NCBI GenBank assembly: GCA_030606845.1 | Contig: JAUWFP010000156.1 | Span: forward strand, 1-5,668 | Length of the DNA: 5,668 nucleotides | Source: Anaerolineales bacterium | GTDB lineage: Bacteria; Chloroflexota; Anaerolineae; Anaerolineales; E44-bin32 | Direction: 5' to 3' | Part shown: in pieces, positions 1 to 4,929 of the stretch | Position numbering within the stretch: the first letter of the stretch is position 1 | Layout of the letters: each line of letters opens with the position of its first letter | Position numbers and translations under genes: made by a program | The notes under the pieces: model-generated | The model's database searches: none | Told to the model about the DNA's origin: nothing | The model's input: the letters and a program-made list of their open reading frames with translations, nothing else

Positions 1-388
1 GGAAATCTGTGGCCCGCAGGCGTCCATCCTCCCACACGTTCATTGCCCCTTCGAAATTAGGGCCAACCCAGGTCAGGTTGGATGAGAAATCGTCCCAATA
101 GTGCGGTGCAGCGAGGTTGATCCCGTAACGAGGATCATCAGGCGAAAGAGGTGGCGGGGTTGGCGTGATCGTCAGTTCGGGCGTCGGTGTTATGGTGATT
201 ATCGCAGTAGGTGTGGTGATATTCGTTGCGCTGGGAGGAGCCGTCACCGATGGAAGTGCGTTAACCAGAGCGGAATCCACGGGCTGGGTGATGTCAACGG
301 GCAGCTCGCGCACAGGGGCCGGCCGAGTGCAAGCCCCGGCCAGCCAGGTTAATACTAAGAAGGTTACCAGCCTCTGTGTGGATCTCAC
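1..388 (-). CDS. Putative lipoprotein with TPTP linker, paralog of the next gene; partial, C-terminus beyond the left edge
   Basis: An open frame runs from GTG at 388..386 to the left edge, giving 129 codons with no stop. The start overlaps the TGA of the upstream gene as GTGA, and there is no Shine-Dalgarno sequence, so translation is probably coupled to that gene. The N-terminus has arginines at 2 and 6, a hydrophobic stretch at about 8-19, and Cys20 in the context LAGAC. This fits a signal peptidase II lipobox, so the protein is probably secreted and lipid-anchored. Residues 21-82 are a Pro/Thr-rich linker with 'TPTP' runs. 'DDPR' at 84-87 follows, and then the start of a globular domain with a W-D-D-F motif (98-101) and 'GRLRATDF' (122-129). 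The same order, DDPR, aromatic 'DYFD' and 'GKLQAKDY', occurs in the adjacent gene, so the two are tandem paralogs. By analogy the missing part should be a LamG/concanavalin-like beta-sandwich. Function is unknown. Confidence 0.8.
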   Translation of the reverse strand, partial: MRSTQRLVTFLVLTWLAGACTRPAPVRELPVDITQPVDSALVNALPSVTAPPSATNITTPTAIITITPTPELTITPTPPPLSPDDPRYGINLAAPHYWDDFSSNLTWVGPNFEGAMNVWEDGRLRATDF

Positions 389-1305
389 TCGATGAAACGA
401 ATGTGCCAGAATGAGAAATCGTCAAACTGCGCGGTGAGATCGAAAGTTGTTTCAGCGCGAACATAGGCTGCAAAGACGCCATAGGACCAGGGGTAACTTG
501 AGTCGAAATACTCACCAACATGGAAGCCGTTGATGAACATTTGGAACTTGCCTTGATACGCCCAGATCCCCATACGATTGGTGGCAACTGGACCTTGGTG
601 AATGGTGTCTGATGCTGTCCAATCGATTAATGTCACCGTCGGTTTCCCGCTTGGATGGAAACGAAGGAAGCGCCAGGCGCCATTGCATGCAACTTCGAGT
701 GCGTAGCCGCTTGGGGATTGCTCGGGATCAATGCGAACGACAAATCCGACTGTGTCTCTACCGATGCAGTCCCCATTCGTGGCACTGATCTCCGCATAAA
801 GGTTCCCCGATTGCTGTGCGCTAAATGACCAATACACATCCGTATTAACGGGGTCGTAATCTTTGGCTTGTAGCTTGCCCCCCTGAATGGAGTAAGCCGC
901 GAACCCTTCGCTGTCGTAATCAAACCAGCTGTCAGGGTTGTCGAAGTAATCGAAGTGAAACGGATTGAGCAAGTCCAGGATAGCGCGTGGGTCATCCTCG
1001 CCACTAAGGGTGAAGGGTGTCGGTGTAGGTGCGAGTGTTAACCGGCGGGGAGTCGGTGTGGCGTCTGCATCCACAACGGACTCGCTCGTTGGTTCGACTG
1101 CAACCGCTGGCGGCTCAGTCGGCAGCACCGCCGCGGGTTGCTCCTCGACAGGATCTACCGGAGCTACATCAGGGGGCGGGGCTTCTTGCCCGCGGCGAAC
1201 AAGTGCAGAGACGCCGAGATATGCGAGCGTAATCACCAGTAGTGTGGATACAACGATCAAGATAATGCGTTCGGCACTGAGAGAATTTCCTTTTTCCTCA
1301 CTCAT
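385..1305 (-). CDS. Membrane-anchored protein with external LamG/DUF1080-like beta-sandwich domain
   Basis: This is a 306-residue protein. A short charged cytoplasmic N-terminus (1-12) is followed by one membrane segment at about 14-36, with Arg37-Arg38 just after it. Residues 40-98 are a Pro/Ala/Thr/Glu-rich spacer ending in a TPTPTP run, and a folded domain covers about 103-306. The folded part is rich in aromatic and beta-strand-like segments. It ends with the pattern K-F-Q-M-F-I-N-G ... G-V-F-A-A-Y ... F-D-D-F-S-F (253-299), typical of concanavalin/LamG-like jelly rolls (DUF1080 or 3-keto-disaccharide hydrolase-like folds) in secreted proteins. Cys180 and Cys207 could form a disulfide. 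These domains often bind or process carbohydrate, but no catalytic residues can be assigned here. A strong GGAGGG lies at 1317..1312 with a short spacer to ATG, and it sits directly upstream against the tdh stop. The gene is 13 bp from tdh and overlaps the next gene by 4 bp. The topology and fold class are inferred; the specific function is not known. Confidence 0.85.
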   Translation of the reverse strand: MSEEKGNSLSAERIILIVVSTLLVITLAYLGVSALVRRGQEAPPPDVAPVDPVEEQPAAVLPTEPPAVAVEPTSESVVDADATPTPRRLTLAPTPTPFTLSGEDDPRAILDLLNPFHFDYFDNPDSWFDYDSEGFAAYSIQGGKLQAKDYDPVNTDVYWSFSAQQSGNLYAEISATNGDCIGRDTVGFVVRIDPEQSPSGYALEVACNGAWRFLRFHPSGKPTVTLIDWTASDTIHQGPVATNRMGIWAYQGKFQMFINGFHVGEYFDSSYPWSYGVFAAYVRAETTFDLTAQFDDFSFWHIRFIE

Positions 1306-1310
1306 CTTAA

Positions 1311-1320
1311 TCCCTCCTTC
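1311..1320 (-). promoter_or_regulatory. Strong ribosome binding site for the membrane protein gene
   Basis: The minus strand reads GAAGGAGGGA here, five bases before the ATG at 1305..1303. It overlaps the TGA stop of tdh (1321..1319). This fixes the start of the 306-residue protein and suggests that ribosomes finishing tdh can reinitiate at the next gene. Confidence 0.75.
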
Positions 1321-2359
1321 AAGGGGTGAGCATGACCTTACCAGACTCGCCGGAAGTCATGGTCTCAAAGGCTTTATCGAATTCTTCCATTTTATAGTGA
1401 TGAGTAACGAGCGGTGCGAGATCAACAGCACCGGAGCGGATAAGACCACGAGCTTGATACCACGTTTGCCAGAGCTTGCGCCCGCTGATGCCCAAGACGC
1501 GCGCCGCCTTGAAAACGATGTGATTATCCCAATCGAATTCAAATGGCCCGGGTGCGACACCGAGGAGCGCTGCTTCACCACCGGGTTTCAGCAGTGTGAA
1601 ACCCTGGTCGATTGCCGATGGTGAACCGGACATCTCCAGGAGCACATCAACCCCCTCACCGTCGGTTGCGTCACGAATAATCTCGATCACGGGGTCATCA
1701 ATGGCATGCAGCGCCAGGTCCGCTCCCATCCGGCGCGCAAAGTCAATACGGTAGGCGCTGATGTCGGTGGCATAAATGGATCGAGCGCCGATGGCGCGGG
1801 CGACGGCGATGGTCATCAATCCAACGGGACCACATCCTGTGACGAGGACTTTCTTGGCCCTTAAGTCGGCGGCGAAGGCAGTATGAACTGCGTTGCCGAA
1901 GTTCTCCTGCAATACGGCGATTTCAACTGGTAAATCTTCAGGATTTGGCCAAGCGTTCTGAGCGTGAATGGCGATGTACTTGGCGAAACCGCCATCGCGG
2001 TCGACGCCGATAAGTTGTGTGTTCTCGCAAATGTGGCCAAGGCCCGTGCGGCAGAAGGCACATTGATTACAGATAACATGTGATTCTAAGGAGACAAAAT
2101 CTCCTATCTCCGGTGTCTCAACCATGGATCCGCGCTCAACGACATCTCCACAAACCTCATGGCCGACGATCACCGGCGGGTGCATGCGACCTGCTGCCCA
2201 AGAATCCCAGTTGTAGATATGTAAATCAGTACCACAAATGGAAGCGGCGCGAACCTTGACGAGTACTTCGTCGCGTTTAATGGTGGGAATGGGAACTTGC
2301 TGGACTTCAAGACCAGGACTGGCGTGGGCTTTAACCACCGCCTGCATCGTTTCTGCCAT
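1319..2359 (-). CDS. tdh: L-threonine 3-dehydrogenase (zinc-dependent, medium-chain dehydrogenase family)
   Basis: This 346-residue protein matches the family length (E. coli Tdh has 341). The enzyme oxidises L-threonine with NAD+ to 2-amino-3-ketobutyrate in the cytosol, the first step of threonine breakdown to glycine and acetyl-CoA. Catalytic-zinc motifs are CGTD at 42-45 and GHE at 66-68. The structural-zinc cysteines are Cys97, Cys100, Cys103 and Cys111. Tdh signatures include 'HIYNWDSW' (47-54), His94 (equivalent to E. coli His90, which affects substrate choice), 'GNAVHT' (155-160) and 'GRKLWQTWY' (293-301). The Rossmann glycine motif GCGPVG is at 175-180, with Asp199 at the NAD-selective position. 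This threonine-dehydrogenase pattern separates it from sorbitol or alcohol dehydrogenases. The ATG at 2359 is 11 bases from GGAGG (2375..2371); an in-frame ATG at 2347 is less likely. Its usual partner kbl is not adjacent, and the downstream genes encode anchored surface proteins. Confidence 0.93.
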   Translation of the reverse strand: MAETMQAVVKAHASPGLEVQQVPIPTIKRDEVLVKVRAASICGTDLHIYNWDSWAAGRMHPPVIVGHEVCGDVVERGSMVETPEIGDFVSLESHVICNQCAFCRTGLGHICENTQLIGVDRDGGFAKYIAIHAQNAWPNPEDLPVEIAVLQENFGNAVHTAFAADLRAKKVLVTGCGPVGLMTIAVARAIGARSIYATDISAYRIDFARRMGADLALHAIDDPVIEIIRDATDGEGVDVLLEMSGSPSAIDQGFTLLKPGGEAALLGVAPGPFEFDWDNHIVFKAARVLGISGRKLWQTWYQARGLIRSGAVDLAPLVTHHYKMEEFDKAFETMTSGESGKVMLTP

Positions 2360-2370
2360 GATGCGGAGTG

Positions 2371-2375
2371 CCTCC
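2371..2375 (-). promoter_or_regulatory. Ribosome binding site of tdh, inside a small hairpin
   Basis: The minus strand reads GGAGG, 11 bases before the tdh ATG. It lies within CGGAG-GCA-CTCCG (2376..2364), a 5-bp stem with a 3-base loop that could partly hide it in the mRNA. The spacing is slightly long for a normal site. Confidence 0.5.
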
Positions 2376-2395
2376 GTATGATTGGGATTTTTCGG

Positions 2396-2404
2396 AGTAT
2401 AGCA
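2396..2404 (-). promoter_or_regulatory. Probable promoter of the tdh operon (extended -10)
   Basis: The minus strand reads TGCTATACT: a TATACT hexamer (five of six matches to TATAAT) preceded by the TGn extension. No convincing -35 box is present at 17 bp, which is usual for extended -10 promoters. Transcription would start near 2389 and give a leader of about 30 bases before the tdh ATG. Inferred from sequence pattern only. Confidence 0.5.
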
Positions 2405-2434
2405 TTAAGACCGCAAACATAATCTTGGGCGAGT

Positions 2435-2440
2435 TATAAT
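2435..2440 (+). promoter_or_regulatory. Probable -10 box for the aldo/keto reductase gene
   Basis: A perfect TATAAT lies 43 bases before the chosen ATG at 2484. The expected -35 position (around 2411-2417, CCGCAAA) is a poor match, so an activator or a non-standard sigma factor may contribute. It is oriented away from the tdh promoter, and the two -10 boxes are only about 30 bp apart, so the divergent units may affect each other. Confidence 0.5.
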
Positions 2441-2472
2441 GCTTTGACTATGGTTCTCGAGTACCAAGATGC

Positions 2473-2477
2473 AGGAG
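2473..2477 (+). promoter_or_regulatory. Ribosome binding site that decides the aldo/keto reductase start
   Basis: AGGAG lies six bases before the ATG at 2484 and only three before the ATG at 2481. It falls inside the coding sequence of the longer alternative that starts at 2469, which makes that longer start unlikely. Confidence 0.65.
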
Positions 2478-2483
2478 TTGATG

Positions 2484-3458
2484 ATGGAATACCGCAGAAT
2501 GGGACGTTCCGGTTTGAAGCTGAGCGCGATCTCTTTGGGATCTTGGATTACCTTTGGCGATCAGATTGATGAAAGCAATGCTGCAAAACTCATACAACAG
2601 GCATACGAAGCAGGCATCAATTACTTTGACAACGCCGATGTTTATGCAAATGGAGATTCCGAACGAGTAATGGGAGAGGCGATTAAGGATTTCTCGCGAG
2701 AGAGCCTTGTGGTCTCAAGCAAAGTTTACTGGCCCACGATGCCGGGACCCAACGGTCGCGGTCTCTCCAGAAAGCACATTATGGAATCCTGTCACGCATC
2801 GTTGAAACGTATGAACCTGGATTATCTGGATTTGTATTTTTGCCATCGCTACGATCGCGAGACACCGCTGGACGAGGTGGTACGAGCAATGGATGACCTT
2901 GTCCGTCAGGGTAAGGTGTTGTATTGGGGCACATCTGAATGGCGCGCGGCGCAGATTGCCCGTTCCTACGCGGTTGCTCGTGAGTGGAATGCTTATCCGC
3001 CAGTTGTCGAGCAGCCGCAATACAATATGTTCGTCCGTCGTAGGGTAGAGGATGAACTCGTCTCGGCGGCGAGAGATTTGGGGTTCGGCATGGTGACGTG
3101 GAGCCCTCTTAAATACGGTCTCTTGAGCGGAAAATACAACAACGGTTTCCCTAAAGAGAAGACCCGTCTTACGCGAGCGCCTGAATGGGGTGAGAAAGTC
3201 ATAACGGAAGAACGCGTTGAATCGGTGCGGCGGTTGACTTCTCTTGCAGATGAAATTGGAGCAACGACTGCTCAATTGGCGATCGCCTGGCTCCTCCGCA
3301 TTCCTGAGGTGAGCAGCGTGATCACAGGAGCGACGCGGCTTGAGCATTTAGATGACAACCTGAAAGCGCTGGAGTTCGTGGAAATGCTTACGCCGGATAT
3401 CTTAGATAAGATAGAAGAGATATTGGACAACTCTCCCGTTGAAGCTGAAGAATTCTAA
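2484..3458 (+). CDS. Aldo/keto reductase, Kv-beta-like (AKR6-type) NADP-dependent oxidoreductase
   Basis: This 324-residue (alpha/beta)8-barrel enzyme should reduce aldehydes or ketones with NADPH in the cytosol; the substrate is unknown. The catalytic tetrad is visible: Asp49 and Tyr54 (in FDNADVY), Lys80 (SSK) and His121 (CHRYD). Cofactor-loop motifs include 'YWGTSEW' (147-153), 'EQPQYNMF' (176-183), 'WSPL' (206-209) and the C-terminal 'VITGATRLEHLDDNL' (279-293). The run 'GRGLSRKHI' (91-99), 'RAMDDLV' and 'YWGTS' strongly resembles the beta subunits of eukaryotic voltage-gated K+ channels and their bacterial relatives. No channel gene is nearby, so an enzyme role is the safer reading. Start choice: an ATG at 2469 gives five extra residues (MQELM) but has no ribosome site, whereas AGGAG at 2473-2477 lies six bases before the ATG at 2484, and the family normally begins 'MEYRRMGRSG'. 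The gene stands alone on this strand, divergent from tdh and convergent with the patatin gene. Confidence 0.92.
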   Translation: MEYRRMGRSGLKLSAISLGSWITFGDQIDESNAAKLIQQAYEAGINYFDNADVYANGDSERVMGEAIKDFSRESLVVSSKVYWPTMPGPNGRGLSRKHIMESCHASLKRMNLDYLDLYFCHRYDRETPLDEVVRAMDDLVRQGKVLYWGTSEWRAAQIARSYAVAREWNAYPPVVEQPQYNMFVRRRVEDELVSAARDLGFGMVTWSPLKYGLLSGKYNNGFPKEKTRLTRAPEWGEKVITEERVESVRRLTSLADEIGATTAQLAIAWLLRIPEVSSVITGATRLEHLDDNLKALEFVEMLTPDILDKIEEILDNSPVEAEEF

Positions 3459-3525
3459 CGGCTATGCCCCGCAAATAACCAAGGGAATTTGAGCAGCCCA
3501 ACTTCATTCTGTTAATAGCGCGTAG

Positions 3526-3547
3526 GGGCCGACCTGTGTGTCGGCCC
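3526..3547. repeat. Inverted repeat, 8-bp arms, 6-base loop
   Basis: GGGCCGAC, CTGTGT, GTCGGCCC: the arms pair perfectly. It lies 67 bases after the aldo/keto reductase stop. A GC-rich stem without a T-tail fits an interspersed REP-like palindrome better than a rho-independent terminator. Confidence 0.65.
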
Positions 3548-3575
3548 GCCGCCATTAAGCAATTAGTTATACACC

Positions 3576-3608
3576 AACCTCCCGCAGGTTTTAAACCTGC
3601 GGGAGGTT
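3576..3608. repeat. Perfect 33-bp palindrome (16-bp arms, 1-base centre)
   Basis: The left arm AACCTCCCGCAGGTTT and the right arm AAACCTGCGGGAGGTT are exact reverse complements around a single T. Such a long perfect palindrome is unlikely by chance. It resembles the dispersed intergenic palindromes seen in Chloroflexota and cyanobacteria, possibly non-autonomous mobile repeats. It would form a very stable hairpin in RNA from either strand. Confidence 0.8.
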
Positions 3609-3645
3609 AACTCGTAGACATCAATGCCCAGGCTGCGTCTGCGAC

Positions 3646-3662
3646 CGGAAGCAGAGCTTCCG
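3646..3662. repeat. Inverted repeat, 7-bp arms, 3-base loop
   Basis: CGGAAGC, AGA, GCTTCCG: perfect arms with a tight loop, about 70 bases beyond the end of the patatin gene. Its sequence is unrelated to the other two palindromes in this gap, so it is probably a separate repeat family. Confidence 0.6.
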
Positions 3663-3732
3663 CACTCCACATAATGGAGAGGAGATTGGGGCAAACCCGG
3701 GATCGTTCAACCGATAGATATTGAGGTCTCGA

Positions 3733-4719
3733 TCACTTTGGCGGTTGAGTCTCCAGCGCCAAACCGTCTGGATCGTTGTAGTCTATCTTTGCCGCGAAAG
3801 AGCGGCCAATATCCTCTAAAAGGTTGGCGGCCCATACGGAATCTAAATTGATCTCGGTGACGTCGACTCCTTCGGGAACAGCGACACCGAGCTCGCGCAT
3901 AACGCTGGCTGTCAAGTCGAGTTGGTACCGACGCAGATCGATTCTCGCGGTCTGTTCATATTCCTGCTGTGTCACATAAGTCTGCCATTGGCCAGCGTCT
4001 TCCATCGTTTCCTCAAGAACCCAGATACCCCACTTCAAGATGCTGGCAGATCGGGCATCGATTGGGTGTGGACGCCTTCCGGTGCCGAAAGAAAGCAGGA
4101 GCGTGTCTCCCGGAGGATATAAGCCGACGCTGTAGTGCATCGCTTCGACGGCAGCGTGGTAGACCGGATTGCCGGATACACCAACTCCACCATCGACCCA
4201 GGTATGCTCCTCGCCGAGAACATCAGCAGAGTGCGCGGGGAAATAAGTCGGAGCGGCGATGCTGGCCAGGACGGCATCTTTTAAGGTTATCGTTCCCCAA
4301 AGGCTGGCATTCCCGGGCCCATCCTTTACGAAGAAATCGGTCTGGCTGGTTTCCAGGTTCTTTGCGGTGACCAATATATCGATCCCTAGCGAGTTCAGCG
4401 GTCGATCAGCGCCGATCTCGTCAAGAGTTTTAGCAATGTAGGCGTTGCAATAGCGGTGGTTGCCGAGGTTGAAGAGGATTTGATGCAGGGGAAGGCGCCG
4501 AAACGCGTGCTTAGCCAACTCGCGGTAGAGCGCCAGGAGTCCGCGGGCGCTGATGCCCAGGGCAATGCCAGCAGCGATAACGGCTCCAGTAGAAGTTCCG
4601 GCAACCATGTCAAAGATCTCTCGGCACGGCTTCCTGTGGATTTTCTCGAGTTCCACCAAACATGCCAAAGGAATGATGCCGCGGATACCACCGCCGTCAA
4701 TGGAGAGGATTTTCCTCAT
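3733..4719 (-). CDS. Patatin-like phospholipase / acyl hydrolase
   Basis: This 328-residue protein is of usual length for a stand-alone bacterial patatin. The family hydrolyses acyl ester bonds of phospholipids or related lipids with a Ser-Asp dyad. The oxyanion-hole loop DGGGIRG is at 8-14, the nucleophile elbow GTSTG at 41-45 (Ser43), and the aspartate in DGG at 176-178 (Asp176). Further family features are 'ASIAAPTYFP' (152-161) just before the Asp motif and 'LLLSFGTG' (207-214) after it. There is no signal peptide or membrane segment, so it is probably cytosolic or loosely membrane-bound. The ATG at 4719 is preceded by AAGGGTG (4733..4727) at a 7-base spacing. It is transcribed alone, divergent from the GT51 gene. 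No nucleotidyl cyclase or other defence partner adjoins it, so a housekeeping lipid-remodelling role is more likely than an antiphage effector. The physiological substrate is unknown. Confidence 0.92.
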   Translation of the reverse strand: MRKILSIDGGGIRGIIPLACLVELEKIHRKPCREIFDMVAGTSTGAVIAAGIALGISARGLLALYRELAKHAFRRLPLHQILFNLGNHRYCNAYIAKTLDEIGADRPLNSLGIDILVTAKNLETSQTDFFVKDGPGNASLWGTITLKDAVLASIAAPTYFPAHSADVLGEEHTWVDGGVGVSGNPVYHAAVEAMHYSVGLYPPGDTLLLSFGTGRRPHPIDARSASILKWGIWVLEETMEDAGQWQTYVTQQEYEQTARIDLRRYQLDLTASVMRELGVAVPEGVDVTEINLDSVWAANLLEDIGRSFAAKIDYNDPDGLALETQPPK

Positions 4720-4929
4720 GTTAAATCACCCTTATCTTGCTAGCGCCAGACTTGCAGAGCTAGTGGGAGTCCGTGCTCATGAATAGACTCACGCTTTGGC
4801 CTCCATTATGTAATGTGCATGATTCCGGCCATCTCCTGTGTGAGCCCTCAGGGGAAGGCGCGGCGCCCCTGCAGGCACAGGTCTTGCAGGGATTATCGCC
4901 ACGCATTCATTTACGGGTAAAATTCGCAT
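4720..4929. other. Divergent spacer between the patatin and GT51 genes
   Basis: These 210 bp hold the patatin ribosome site (4733..4727) at the left and a possible -10 box (4918-4923) at the right. A GC-rich inverted repeat, CAGGGG (4849-4854) with CCCCTG (4866-4871), lies in the middle, with TGCAGG repeated at 4870-4875 and 4885-4890. Short frames here lack support as genes. Confidence 0.55.
4918..4923 (+). promoter_or_regulatory. Possible -10 box giving a leaderless GT51 mRNA
   Basis: TAAAAT (one mismatch to TATAAT) ends six bases before the ATG at 4930, so transcription would begin at or next to the start codon. This agrees with the lack of a Shine-Dalgarno sequence before this gene. No clear -35 box is seen, and a short AT-rich match can occur by chance. 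Confidence 0.35.

Larger units (their letters stand above)
3459..3732. other. Convergent intergenic region carrying three different palindromes
   Basis: The 274-bp gap lies between the tail-to-tail aldo/keto reductase and patatin genes. No coding frame with a plausible start and ribosome site is visible. It holds three separate inverted repeats (3526-3547, 3576-3608, 3646-3662). None is followed by a convincing T-run in either direction, so none is a classic intrinsic terminator, although they may still end or protect the two converging mRNAs. Confidence 0.7.

Noticed and set aside
101..395. Short plus-strand frames near the left edge
   Set aside because: They are antisense to the lipoprotein gene, whose frame has a lipobox, a TPTP linker and similarity to its neighbour.
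294..587. 97-residue minus-strand frame across the junction of the two surface-protein genes
   Set aside because: It overlaps both real genes in a third frame. The GTG-start frame beginning at 388 carries the signal peptide and domain similarity instead.
965..1624. 219-residue plus-strand open frame opposite the membrane protein and tdh
   Set aside because: It spans parts of two well-supported minus-strand genes, is low-complexity Ser/Gly/Thr-rich (mirror of the P/T linker), and has no ribosome site or recognisable motif.
2715..3347. 210-residue minus-strand open frame inside the aldo/keto reductase
   Set aside because: It is fully antisense to a gene with intact catalytic motifs, and its product is Arg/His/Cys-rich without domain features, as expected for a shadow frame.
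3526..3662. The palindromes as rho-independent terminators
   Set aside because: None has a run of T after the stem on either strand, so repeat elements are the better description.
3733..4719. Patatin gene as a CBASS-type antiphage effector
   Set aside because: No CD-NTase, ubiquitin-like, HORMA/TRIP13 or other defence gene lies beside it, and the neighbours are metabolic and cell-wall genes.
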